From Paracoccaceae bacterium (lineage in GTDB: Bacteria > Pseudomonadota > Alphaproteobacteria > Rhodobacterales > Rhodobacteraceae): a DNA stretch of 64,000 nucleotides. Positions 33,571-42,116 of this stretch are shown piece after piece. Within the stretch, counting starts at the first letter, position 1; every line of letters starts with the position of its first letter. Location: NCBI GenBank assembly GCA_028285485.1, contig JANQPC010000051.1:49734-113733 (forward strand). Reading direction: 5' to 3'. The position numbers and the translations under genes are program-made. Below the pieces are notes generated by a model. The model was not told where the DNA came from. It searched no databases and was given only the letters and a program-made list of their open reading frames with translations.

Positions 33571-35097
33571 ATGAGCTACAGCGACCTGATCGAAATCACC
33601 GGGCGGGTGAACGATTTTCTCAATGCAGGCTCGGTTTTATCGTGGGATGCCCGGACGATGATGCCGCCGGGCGGGGGAGAAAGCCGGTCAAAGCAATTGG
33701 CCACGCTCGCGGTCGCGGCCCGCAACCTGCTGTGCTCGGACGAGATGAAGCGCGCGCAGGAGGGCGCCGAGGCTGAATGCGCCGGAATGCCGGAAGACAG
33801 CCCCGAAGCCCGGATCGTGGCACAGGTGCGCACGGCCATCGATTACCATGAACGGATCCCGCCGGCGCTGTTGCGTCGCAAAACCGAACTGGGGTCCGCC
33901 GCGCAGCAGCTTTGGGCCGAGGCCCGTGAAAAAGCGGCGTTTGACCTGTTTGCGCCCGCGCTGTCAGAGATGGTTGAGATCAACCGGGAAATGGCCCAGG
34001 CCATCGGGTTTGACGGGCATCCCTATGATGCGCTGATGTACCGGTTTGAGCCTGGCACAACCCAAGACGGCCTTACGAAGCTCTTCGCCAGGTTGCGGGA
34101 AGGCATGATCCCGTTGGTGCGCGCGATTGCCGAGGCGGACCAGCCGCGCGCAGATTTTCTGTACCGCGATTTCGAACCGGAAGCGCAGCTTCGCTTCGCG
34201 CTCTCGATGGCAGAGCGGATCGGGTATGATACAGAGCGCGGCCGGCTCGACACCACCGTTCACCCCTTCGAAGTATCCTTCACCCGCGACGACGTGCGGA
34301 TCACCACCCGGGTCTACAAGAATTTCCTGCCCGCGGCGCTTTTCGGGGCGCTGCATGAGGCCGGGCATGCGATGTATGAGCAGGGCGTGGATACGGCCTA
34401 TACGCGAACGCCGCTGGCCACCGATCTGGTGAGCCTCTACGCCGTGGGCGGGGTCAGCTTCGGCGCCCATGAAAGCCAATCACGGCTGTGGGAGAACCAC
34501 GTCGGGCGCTCCCGCGCCTTTTGGGCCAATCACATGGGCGATCTTCGCGCGGCCTATCCCGAAAGGCTGGACGACGTGAGCGAGGAAGAGTTCTTCCGGG
34601 CCGTCAATCGGTCTGAGCCCTCGTTCATTCGCGTGGAGTCCGACGAGCTGACCTACGATTTCCACATCATGGTGCGCTGCGAGCTTGAGGCCCGAATGGT
34701 GGACGGCTCGCTTGAGGTGGATGACCTGCCAGATGCCTGGAATGCGGCGATGAAGGATTATCTGGGCGTCGATGTGCCGGACGATGCGCGCGGCGTTTTG
34801 CAGGATGTACACTGGTCATCCGGCCAGATCGGAACGTTCTGCAACTATACCATCGGCAACATCATGGCCGCGCAGCTATTTGACAGCGCGACCACGCAGA
34901 ACCCAGGCATTCAAAGGGCGCTGGACGGGGCCGATTACACCCCGCTCCGCACGTGGCTGACGGAGAACGTGGCGCGCCACGGCCGCAGGTTCTCGCGCGA
35001 TGAGCTTTTGCAGAAGGCCACCGGCCGGCCGCTCGATCCCGAACCCTATCTCACCTACCTCACATCGAAGTTTTCCGATCTCTACGCACTGGCCTAA
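33571..35097 (+). CDS. M32 family metallocarboxypeptidase
   Basis: 508 residues, about the usual length of thermostable carboxypeptidase 1. The zinc site HEAGH is at 262-266 with the general base Glu263; conserved VSFTRDDVRITTR and GAHESQSRLWEN follow, the Glu of HESQSR being the third ligand. It removes C-terminal residues from short peptides in the cytosol. It heads the thirteen-gene plus operon, with GGAGGGG about 12 bases before the ATG. Its presence next to a peptide-type importer suggests the imported compound contains a peptide bond. Confidence 0.93.
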   Translation: MSYSDLIEITGRVNDFLNAGSVLSWDARTMMPPGGGESRSKQLATLAVAARNLLCSDEMKRAQEGAEAECAGMPEDSPEARIVAQVRTAIDYHERIPPALLRRKTELGSAAQQLWAEAREKAAFDLFAPALSEMVEINREMAQAIGFDGHPYDALMYRFEPGTTQDGLTKLFARLREGMIPLVRAIAEADQPRADFLYRDFEPEAQLRFALSMAERIGYDTERGRLDTTVHPFEVSFTRDDVRITTRVYKNFLPAALFGALHEAGHAMYEQGVDTAYTRTPLATDLVSLYAVGGVSFGAHESQSRLWENHVGRSRAFWANHMGDLRAAYPERLDDVSEEEFFRAVNRSEPSFIRVESDELTYDFHIMVRCELEARMVDGSLEVDDLPDAWNAAMKDYLGVDVPDDARGVLQDVHWSSGQIGTFCNYTIGNIMAAQLFDSATTQNPGIQRALDGADYTPLRTWLTENVARHGRRFSRDELLQKATGRPLDPEPYLTYLTSKFSDLYALA

Positions 35098-35114
35098 ACG
35101 GGAAAGACCCCTTC

Positions 35115-36317
35115 ATGACCACACCCAATTCTGACCGGCTTGCCAAGCGCGTGAAGCTTTCGGACGGCGCGCTGATCACCCGTATGCTCGACATTGCGGA
35201 GGGGCTGGAGGATGTAATCAAGCTGGGCCGCGGCGACCCCGATCTCGACACGCCCGACCACATCATCAAGGCCGGGCAGGATGCGCTGGCCAATGGCGCG
35301 ACCCATTACACCCATCCCCTTGGGATCCTGCCGCTTCGCGTAGCGATTGCCGACAGCATTCGCGCCTATGGCGGCGCGGATTACTCCGCTGACGAGATCA
35401 TGATCACGCCGGGCGGGCAGCAGGGGATGTTCATCATCGCTCTATCCCTTCTCGATCCCGGTGATGAAATCATCGTGCCCTGCCCGGGCTACAACCCCTA
35501 CCAGCAGGCGGCCGAAGTGTCCGACGCGGAAGTGGTGAAGGTTCGGATGACGATGGAGACGAACTTCACGCTGACCGCAGAGATGGTCGAGGCGCATATC
35601 ACGCCGAAATCGAAGATCCTCGTGCTTATCAACCCCAATAACCCAACCGGTTCGGTTACCCCGCCCTCCGAGGTGCGCAAGATCGCCAAGGTCGCCAAGA
35701 AGCACGACCTGATCGTGATTTCCGATGAGATCTATTCCCGCCTGACCTATGGCAACAACACGGTGCAGCCGGTGGCGGCGCTGCCGGGTATGCGGGATCG
35801 GACGATCACGCTTTCGGGCTTTTCCAAGGCCTATGCAATGACAGGCTGGCGCATCGGATATCTCGCCGGCCCACGCGATCTGATCATGCCGATGTCGGAG
35901 GTGAACCATGCCTTCGCCATTTCCACCGCCGCGGTCAGCCAACATGCGGCCCTGGCCGCCGTGACCGGCGATCAGCAATGCGTTGAAGACATGCGCCGGA
36001 CTTACGATGCCCGGCGCGCCGCGATCTGCAAGGGGCTCGATGCGATGGGCATGGGCTATGCCGAGCCTCAGGGCGCGTTTTACGTCTACGCCAATGTCGC
36101 AAGCCTCGGGCTTGGCATCACGGCGGGCACGTTCTGCGAACGGCTTTTGGCGGAGGGCCGGGTGATGATGTACCCCGGTACGATCTACGGTGACCACACG
36201 GACGATTTTGTGCGCATGTCGATGACGCAGCCTGTGGACCGGATCGAGATTGCAATGAAACGGATGGCCGGCGTGGTGGACAGCTTTCGCGCCGAATACA
36301 GCCAACCGGCAGAATGA
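35115..36317 (+). CDS. Class I/II pyridoxal-phosphate aminotransferase (paralogue)
   Basis: 400 residues. The PLP lysine lies in SGFSKAYAMTGWRIGYL and the other motifs are LINPNNPTGSVTPP and VISDEIYSRL. The sequence is a clear paralogue of the aminotransferase at 26.9-28.1 kb, sharing the opening ALGRGDPD-type and K-x-GRGDPDLDTPDHI segment. It lies 17 bases after the M32 gene with GGGAAAG upstream. Two such enzymes in one locus suggest two transamination steps or two amino acid products. Confidence 0.93.
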   Translation: MTTPNSDRLAKRVKLSDGALITRMLDIAEGLEDVIKLGRGDPDLDTPDHIIKAGQDALANGATHYTHPLGILPLRVAIADSIRAYGGADYSADEIMITPGGQQGMFIIALSLLDPGDEIIVPCPGYNPYQQAAEVSDAEVVKVRMTMETNFTLTAEMVEAHITPKSKILVLINPNNPTGSVTPPSEVRKIAKVAKKHDLIVISDEIYSRLTYGNNTVQPVAALPGMRDRTITLSGFSKAYAMTGWRIGYLAGPRDLIMPMSEVNHAFAISTAAVSQHAALAAVTGDQQCVEDMRRTYDARRAAICKGLDAMGMGYAEPQGAFYVYANVASLGLGITAGTFCERLLAEGRVMMYPGTIYGDHTDDFVRMSMTQPVDRIEIAMKRMAGVVDSFRAEYSQPAE

Positions 36318-36327
36318 GGGGCGATTG

Positions 36328-36819
36328 ATGAGCGTGAAATCCGACAATCCGAACGTTGTAGGCATCAAGCACATGGCGTTTGCCGTCAGTGATGTCGAAA
36401 AGGCGCTAGAGGCCTATACCAAGTTCCTCCACGTGCCCACGGAAACCGAGATCATCCATTTCCCCAAATCCGGTAACAAGGTTGCGCTCTTCTATCTGGG
36501 GGGCATCGAATACCAGCTTTGCCAATCAACGGAGCAGGGCGGGCGCTTCGATGCCTGGATCAAGGAGCGGGGCGCGGAGGGGCTGCATCACATTTGCTAC
36601 GAGGTCGACAATATCGACGACGCGCTGGCCCACGCGCAATCGCAGGGCGCGAGCTTGCGCGAATGCAAGGCCTGCAAGAAGACCGGATCCCACGCGCATC
36701 CGGAAGGATGGGTGGCCTTCCTCGACAATGATGCCGGCGGCATCGAGATCGAGTTCATGCAGGTCTACACGCCCGAACAGCTCGCGGCCTACGAAAAATC
36801 CGGGGCGGAAGCGGTATGA
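36328..36819 (+). CDS. VOC (glyoxalase/methylmalonyl-CoA epimerase-like) protein
   Basis: 163 residues from the ATG at 36328, which has GAGGGG upstream; a TTG directly before it is less likely. Two beta-alpha-beta-beta-beta modules are visible, with possible metal ligands His in GIKHMAFAVSD, a Gln in EYQLCQ, His in GLHHICYEVDN and Glu in IEIEFMQ. The pattern is closest to methylmalonyl-CoA epimerase, but the acyl-CoA partners are absent here. A role in isomerising or epimerising a pathway intermediate is plausible. The stop overlaps the next gene's ATG. Confidence 0.85.
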   Translation: MSVKSDNPNVVGIKHMAFAVSDVEKALEAYTKFLHVPTETEIIHFPKSGNKVALFYLGGIEYQLCQSTEQGGRFDAWIKERGAEGLHHICYEVDNIDDALAHAQSQGASLRECKACKKTGSHAHPEGWVAFLDNDAGGIEIEFMQVYTPEQLAAYEKSGAEAV

Positions 36820-37814
36820 GCACCGGGGCGGGTGACAGCGTTACCGTGGGCTCGGCAACCGCGGCCCCCGGAGAGATGATGCGCGGCGCGATCCCGGCGG
36901 GCGATCTGGCCGGTGGCGTGGCGGTGGAGATCCCGGTTGTGGTGATCAACGGGGCCGGGCCCGGACCAACCTTCTGGGTCAATGCCGCCATCCACGGGGA
37001 TGAGCCGGAAGGGCCTTTGGCCTGCGCCCTGGCGGCGAAACGGATCGACCCTGCGAAGCTGCGCGGCGCGGTGGTCATGGTGCCCTGCGTGAATCCGCTT
37101 GCCTTCTCTGCTGCCGAGCGGGGCAACCCGCTTGATACCTTCACCTACGATATGAACCGCATCTATCCGGGCAAGCCCAACGGGTATTTCAGCGATCGCG
37201 TGGCGGATGCTCACTGGCAGGCCATGCAGGATGTGGCGGATCTTGAGATCTCGATCCATTCCGGCGGGGCGCATTCGTTCCTCGACAAAGCGATCTTCGT
37301 TGATGAACGCCCCGAAAGCGTTGAACTCGCCATGGCGATGGGCGAGGGCTGGGGTTGCATCATGTCCAACTTCACCAAGTCCGGAAGCCCCATGGCCGCG
37401 CTGAACAACGCGGGCAAGGTTGGGATCACGGTGGAACTTGGCGGGCGGTCCTATACCTCGCCCGAACGGTTCCGCTATGTGGGTGAGGAGCTGGCCAAAT
37501 CGATCCTGAACATCTGCTATCACTATGATATGCTTGACGGAACTGCGACCTACCCCACGGACGCAACCAAGGGCCAGCAGGAAGCGCTGCTTGCCCCGGC
37601 ATCGGGGATTTTCCTTCCCGAAGAGGGCGTGGACTTCCTGACCATGATGAAGAAGGGCGACAAGATCGCCTCCATCATCAACATCTTCGGCGATCAGGTG
37701 GGCGAGCTTCATGCGCCGGCAGACGGGATGTTTTTCGGGCTGCGCGCGCTCCCCAACGTTAACCGGGGCGACTGGTGCTGCTTCTTCAACAAGGTGGAGG
37801 GCCCGCGTGACTGA
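36816..37814 (+). CDS. Succinylglutamate desuccinylase/aspartoacylase family amidohydrolase
   Basis: 332 residues. The zinc motif His60-x2-Glu63 is in AAIHGDEPEG, and the third ligand His148 in ISIHSGG; a general-base Glu is in GITVELGG. These enzymes release a carboxylate from an N-acyl amino acid; the ectoine-degradation enzyme DoeB belongs here. A creatinase-like M24 gene in the same locus parallels the DoeA-DoeB pair, but no other ectoine catabolism genes are seen. It overlaps the VOC gene by 4 bases. Confidence 0.88.
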   Translation: MSTGAGDSVTVGSATAAPGEMMRGAIPAGDLAGGVAVEIPVVVINGAGPGPTFWVNAAIHGDEPEGPLACALAAKRIDPAKLRGAVVMVPCVNPLAFSAAERGNPLDTFTYDMNRIYPGKPNGYFSDRVADAHWQAMQDVADLEISIHSGGAHSFLDKAIFVDERPESVELAMAMGEGWGCIMSNFTKSGSPMAALNNAGKVGITVELGGRSYTSPERFRYVGEELAKSILNICYHYDMLDGTATYPTDATKGQQEALLAPASGIFLPEEGVDFLTMMKKGDKIASIINIFGDQVGELHAPADGMFFGLRALPNVNRGDWCCFFNKVEGPRD

Positions 37815-37841
37815 TCGCGGCAATCGCTTGGGAGCGGCTGC

Positions 37842-38753
37842 GTGAACCGCCCCCGCGATCTGGCTGGCTACGGCGCCCGTCCCCCGGACATGCGCTGGCC
37901 GGGCGGCGCGGGGCTTGCCGTGAACTTCGTGCTCAATGTCGAAGAAGGCTCGGAATACTCAATCGGCGATGGCGACGGCCGGTCCGAGAGCGCGCTCAGC
38001 GAAGTTCGCGCGTCTCGCGTGCCCAAGGGCGATCGCGATCTGGCGGCGGAGTCGATGTATGAATACGGCAGCCGCGTTGGCTTCTGGCGCATCCATGAAC
38101 TGTTTCGCGCGCGCAGCCTGCCGCTTACGATCTTTGCAAGCGCGCAGGCGCTGGAACGCACCCCAATGATCGCCGAGGCGATCGCCGCGTCAGGCTGGGA
38201 TATCTGCGCGCACGGCTACCGATGGATCGAACACTACCACCTTTCGCCGGAGGTGGAGGCTGATCACATCGCCCTGGCCCACGAAACGATCACGCGGATG
38301 ATCGGGCGCGCGCCCCAGGGCTGGTACAGCCGCTACTCTGCATCAACGGCAACGCGGGGGCTGATCGCAGCGCATGGCGGCTTTAGCTATGACAGCGATG
38401 CCTATAACGATGATCTGCCGTATTGGACGGATGTGGGCGGCGCGCCGCATCTCGTCGTGCCCTACACGATGGTCAATAATGACGCCAAGTTCCTGTCGGG
38501 CGATGTGTTCTCGGCCCGGGATTTTGCGGATTTCCTGATCGACGGTTTTGATGTGCTGCGTGCCGAGGCCGCAACGAAACCAAGGATGATGTCGATCGGA
38601 TTGCATGCCCGGATCATCGGGCATCCGGGCCGCCTGGCGGCCTTGATCCGGGTGCTTGATCACATCGCGTCCTGCGAGGACGTTTGGATCTGCGGCAGAA
38701 ACCAGATTGCCGAGCACTGGCGAGAGACAGTGCCGCCGGTGCACGCTGGATGA
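37842..38753 (+). CDS. Polysaccharide deacetylase-fold allantoinase homologue (PuuE type)
   Basis: 303 residues from a GTG at 37842 with GGGAGCGG upstream. Motifs match the NodB-fold allantoinase PuuE: PRDLAGYGARPPDMRWPGGA, the YEYGSRVGFWRIHELF helix, ICAHGYRWIEHY, GWYSRYSAS, and SIGLHARIIGHPGR. The enzyme opens the allantoin ring without a metal cofactor. Its sequence match to PuuE is good, and the next gene is AllA-like, so it may act on allantoin or on an analogous hydantoin. It overlaps that gene's ATG. Confidence 0.87.
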   Translation: MNRPRDLAGYGARPPDMRWPGGAGLAVNFVLNVEEGSEYSIGDGDGRSESALSEVRASRVPKGDRDLAAESMYEYGSRVGFWRIHELFRARSLPLTIFASAQALERTPMIAEAIAASGWDICAHGYRWIEHYHLSPEVEADHIALAHETITRMIGRAPQGWYSRYSASTATRGLIAAHGGFSYDSDAYNDDLPYWTDVGGAPHLVVPYTMVNNDAKFLSGDVFSARDFADFLIDGFDVLRAEAATKPRMMSIGLHARIIGHPGRLAALIRVLDHIASCEDVWICGRNQIAEHWRETVPPVHAG

Positions 38754-39235
38754 GCGGACCGGTTCTTCAGATGCAGCATCCAGACCCGGTTGCCTTTGCG
38801 CCCTACGGGCAGCTTGTTCTGCCGCCCAGCGAGCCCGGCAAGCGCCTGTTTTTCAGCGACACGCTGCAGGCGCATCCGCCCGCAAGCGCAGCGGTTCTGC
38901 ACGTCAACCATGTTGCCGCCTCATCGCTGCCGCTGGATGTCAGCGGGATAGAGCGGCACCCCCACGCGGCGCAGTGTTTCTTCCCCATCGATGTGTCGCG
39001 CTACGCCGTGCTTGTGTTTCCCTCCGATGCGGATGGCCATCCTCTGCGCGAGCGGGGGCTGGCGTTTCTGATGCCCGGCACGGTTGGTGTGATCTTCAAC
39101 CCCAACGTCTGGCATTTGGGCGCAACGGTGCTCGACCGCCCCGGCCACTTCGCGGTTCTGATGTGGCGCGGCGGGCCGCAGCAGGATGACGAATTCCGAA
39201 CCATACCGCCGCTTACCCTCCTGGAGCCTGGTTGA
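38750..39235 (+). CDS. Ureidoglycolate lyase family protein (AllA type)
   Basis: 161 residues from the ATG at 38750, overlapping the previous stop (ATGA). The cupin-like AllA motifs are GIERHPHAAQCFFPIDVSRY, LMPGTVGVIFNPNVWHLGA, and VLMWRGG near the end. AllA releases urea and glyoxylate from ureidoglycolate. Next to a PuuE homologue it suggests the end of a ureide pathway, but allantoate amidohydrolase and uricase genes are not in the window, so an alternative carbamoyl- or ureido-substrate is possible. Confidence 0.82.
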   Translation: MSGPVLQMQHPDPVAFAPYGQLVLPPSEPGKRLFFSDTLQAHPPASAAVLHVNHVAASSLPLDVSGIERHPHAAQCFFPIDVSRYAVLVFPSDADGHPLRERGLAFLMPGTVGVIFNPNVWHLGATVLDRPGHFAVLMWRGGPQQDDEFRTIPPLTLLEPG

Positions 39236-39254
39236 CCCGACCTGAAAGCCCGCC

Positions 39255-40154
39255 ATGACCTCTCGCAATATCGAACTTTTTGTTCCCGCAATCACACCGT
39301 TCGCCGCCGATCTTTCCGTGGATACAGGCAGGTTTGTCGCCCACGCGCAGGCGCTGATGGATGCAGGCGCCCATGGCCTTGCGCCCTTCGGCACAACGAG
39401 CGAGGCCAATTCGCTTAGTTTGGAAGAGCGTATGGCGGCACTCGATGCGCTGATCGAAAGCGGGATCGATCCCAATCAGCTGATCCCGGGAACCGGGTGT
39501 TGCGCGGCCGCGGATACAATTGCCCTTTCGGCCCACGCAACGGCGCGCGGCTGCCGGGGCGTTCTGATGCTGCCGCCGTTCTTCTACAAGGGAGTGAGCG
39601 ACGAGGGTGTGTTTGACGCCTATGCGCAGATCATCGATGCGGTTGGCAAGGAGCTTCGCGTTTACCTCTACCACATCCCGCAGATGTCAGGCGTACCGAT
39701 CACCCTGCCTTTGATCGAGATGCTTATCAATCGGTTCGGCGGCCAGATCGCGGGCCTAAAAGACAGTTCCGGCGATTGGGAGAATACCGCGGCCGTGATT
39801 GCGGCTTTTCCTCAGATCGACACGTATTCTGCGTCGGAGTCGCTGATCCCCGAAAATGTCTCTGCCGGCGGGGCGGGGTGCATCAGCGCCAGTTCCAACG
39901 TGAACCCAAAGACGATCCGCGCCCTGATCGATGGCCTGGGCGGGCCGGATCAGGAAGCCCTGCATGGGCAGGTCAGCGCGGTGCGTCGGGTGTTTGAGGG
40001 CCTGCCGCTGATCCCAGCGATCAAGGCGGCAGTCGCCAAGCAACATGGCGACGCCGGTTTAGCCCGCGTCCGGCCCCCGCTGACCGAAGTGGGCGAAGCC
40101 CATGCAGCGGCCATTGACGAGGCGGTGCGTATCGCGGGCCCGCAAGGCGGGTGA
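39255..40154 (+). CDS. Dihydrodipicolinate synthase family aldolase
   Basis: 299 residues with the family motifs: GTTSEANSLSLEER (about 46-60), Tyr139 in YLYHIPQ and the Schiff-base Lys169 in AGLKDSSGD. These enzymes use a keto acid in reversible aldol condensations or cleavages; DapA itself works in lysine synthesis. The S-E variant of the GTTGE motif and the context argue for a catabolic aldolase such as one releasing pyruvate from a 4-hydroxy-2-keto acid. It precedes the epimerase-like gene, whose ATG overlaps its stop. Confidence 0.87.
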   Translation: MTSRNIELFVPAITPFAADLSVDTGRFVAHAQALMDAGAHGLAPFGTTSEANSLSLEERMAALDALIESGIDPNQLIPGTGCCAAADTIALSAHATARGCRGVLMLPPFFYKGVSDEGVFDAYAQIIDAVGKELRVYLYHIPQMSGVPITLPLIEMLINRFGGQIAGLKDSSGDWENTAAVIAAFPQIDTYSASESLIPENVSAGGAGCISASSNVNPKTIRALIDGLGGPDQEALHGQVSAVRRVFEGLPLIPAIKAAVAKQHGDAGLARVRPPLTEVGEAHAAAIDEAVRIAGPQGG

Positions 40155-41083
40155 TGGGCACGGGGCCCATACTCGTCACCGGGGCGGGCGGGTTTGTCTG
40201 CTCGGAGATCGCGCTGGCGCTTGTGGACGCCGGGCAGGACGTTATCGCCGTTGACCAGCGCTTCGATGAAGAGGCAACGCGCCGGTTGCGGGGCATCCGG
40301 TGCGTGGAAGGCGATCTCCGCGCCGGGGTGCTTGAGCGGGTTGGCCGCGTATCGTCCGTGATCAGCGGTGCTGCCATTACGGCGCCGCCGGATCGGTTGG
40401 GGCTGAGCCGGCCCGACCACATACGCCGTAACGTGGACATGCTGACCGCGACGCTTGCTTTCGCGCGAGAGGCCGGCGCGAAGAGCTTTCTGTTCCTCAG
40501 TTCCATGGGTGTGTTTGAGGCCGATGACGGCCCCCAGAACGGGCGGTTCACCGAAGCCACGCAGCCCACCGCGACCTGTGCATATTGCGCCGCGAAACGG
40601 GCCGGGGAGTTGCTTATCACGGCGGCTGCGGACGCGGAATTCACAACCCTCAGCCTCAGGCTTGGGAACATCTTCGGCCCGCACGAGGCTGTGCGGCAGA
40701 CGCGCCAGACGCTGTGCCTGGTGTCGCGCATGTTCACAGAGGCGCGAACCACCGGGCTGATTTCATGCCAAACCCCCAAGGCAGAGCGGGAATGGTCATG
40801 GTTGCCGGATCTGGCGAAGGCCATCGCACAGCTAATTGTGGCGGTGCCTGCGCGTGGCCCGCGCATTCTGCATGCCGGCAGCCCCCCGGTGATCACCGAT
40901 CTCGATCTTGCCCGGCAAGTGGCCCAGCGGGTTCCGGGGGCCACCATTCGGTTGGCGCACCCGCCCCATGACCGCATCCGCCCCCCGATGGCGAGCGCGC
41001 ATCCCAGCATCTTTGGCGATGTTGCCTGGACTGGCATTCCCGAGGCTCTTGATCTGTTAACACACGCCGAGGCCACGACATGA
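40154..41083 (+). CDS. NAD(P)-dependent epimerase/dehydratase family protein
   Basis: 309 residues, extended SDR fold. The Rossmann motif is LVTGAGGFVCSEIA (8-21); the catalytic Tyr-x3-Lys is in YCAAKRAGELL, and LRLGNIFGPHEAV follows. The start is ATG at 40154, overlapping the previous stop (TGATG); a GTG three bases upstream is possible. It likely modifies a sugar acid or hydroxy-acid intermediate. Adjacent Gfo/Idh/MocA genes support such a substrate. Confidence 0.85.
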   Translation: MGTGPILVTGAGGFVCSEIALALVDAGQDVIAVDQRFDEEATRRLRGIRCVEGDLRAGVLERVGRVSSVISGAAITAPPDRLGLSRPDHIRRNVDMLTATLAFAREAGAKSFLFLSSMGVFEADDGPQNGRFTEATQPTATCAYCAAKRAGELLITAAADAEFTTLSLRLGNIFGPHEAVRQTRQTLCLVSRMFTEARTTGLISCQTPKAEREWSWLPDLAKAIAQLIVAVPARGPRILHAGSPPVITDLDLARQVAQRVPGATIRLAHPPHDRIRPPMASAHPSIFGDVAWTGIPEALDLLTHAEATT

Positions 41084-42105
41084 CGCCGATCCGCCTGATC
41101 GTTGTTGGGCTGGGCGCACGGGCCCACACCTGGCTGAAGGTCGCGGGTGACAATCCCGATATCACCATCGTTGCCCTTTGCGATCCCGACCCTGCGGCGC
41201 GCGCGCAGGCCAGCGCACAATTCCCGGATCTGCCGATCGGCGCCGACATCACGGATGTGATCGCGACAGGGGCGGACGCGGCGCTTTTGGCCACGCCGCC
41301 CGACAACCGGGATGCGCAGATCGAGGCTTGCTGCCAGCATGGCATTGCCATCCTTGCCGAAAAGCCGCTCTCCGACAGTGTTGCCGCAGCCGCGCGATTT
41401 GTGGCGATGGCGGAAGCGGCGGGGATCCCGCTGATTGTCGGCCTCAACTTCCGCTATCTTGCGGTGACACAAGAGATGCGGCGGCTTCTGAATAGCGGCG
41501 CGATTGGCCGCCCCGAATTCGGGCGATTCATCTATGAGCGGTGGCGTGACGGCACGCAGGATTGGCTGAACTCCTACCCGCTAACCATGCAGCACCCGAT
41601 GCTCTGGGAACAGTCAATCCATCACTTCGATCTGATGCGATATGTCTATGATGCGGAACCGGAATATGTGCAGGCGCATACCTTCAACCCGTCATGGACG
41701 ATGTATGCGAGTGACGCCAATGTCGCCGCCCTGATCGGCTTTAAAGGCGGCTTCCATGTGACCTACCAGGGCACATGGCAATCGGGCCATGAGCCGATGA
41801 ATTTCAACTGGCGCACAGACGGATCCGAAGGGATCGTTGTGCAACAGGAGATGTTCGGCGGTTTGGCCTGGGCCAAGCGGATGGAAAAGAGCCTCACGCC
41901 AGTTCCGCTTCCCGAACATTTCGCTTGGATCACCGATGCCGAGGCGCTCTTGGGCCGGTTCGTCGCGATGCTGCGCGGGTCCGTTCCCTTCGAATGCACG
42001 GGGCGTGACCACCTGCAATCGCTACTTATGCTTGAGGCTTGCATCCTCGCATCCGACCGCCGCGCCACCGTCACGATCGACGAGGTGCGCGCGCTCACCA
42101 CATGA
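41080..42105 (+). CDS. Gfo/Idh/MocA family dehydrogenase (first)
   Basis: 341 residues. The N-terminal Rossmann region is LIVVGLGARAHTWLKVAG, with the conserved AEKPLSDS (Lys in E-K-P) and NFRYLAVTQEM. The C-terminal half has SIHHFDLMRYVYD, where the conserved His sits. Members oxidise hydroxyl groups of sugars, cyclitols or related compounds with NAD(P). It overlaps the epimerase by 4 bases and is followed by a second, different family member. Confidence 0.9.
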   Translation: MTPIRLIVVGLGARAHTWLKVAGDNPDITIVALCDPDPAARAQASAQFPDLPIGADITDVIATGADAALLATPPDNRDAQIEACCQHGIAILAEKPLSDSVAAAARFVAMAEAAGIPLIVGLNFRYLAVTQEMRRLLNSGAIGRPEFGRFIYERWRDGTQDWLNSYPLTMQHPMLWEQSIHHFDLMRYVYDAEPEYVQAHTFNPSWTMYASDANVAALIGFKGGFHVTYQGTWQSGHEPMNFNWRTDGSEGIVVQQEMFGGLAWAKRMEKSLTPVPLPEHFAWITDAEALLGRFVAMLRGSVPFECTGRDHLQSLLMLEACILASDRRATVTIDEVRALTT

Positions 42106-42116
42106 AGGAAAACCAC

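Noticed and set aside
29371..37814. Ectoine degradation cluster (DoeA/DoeB)
   Set aside because: An M24 creatinase-like gene and an aspartoacylase-like gene are present, but the DoeC/DoeD, EutE-type and DoeX partners and an ectoine importer are not recognisable, and the two genes are in different operons.
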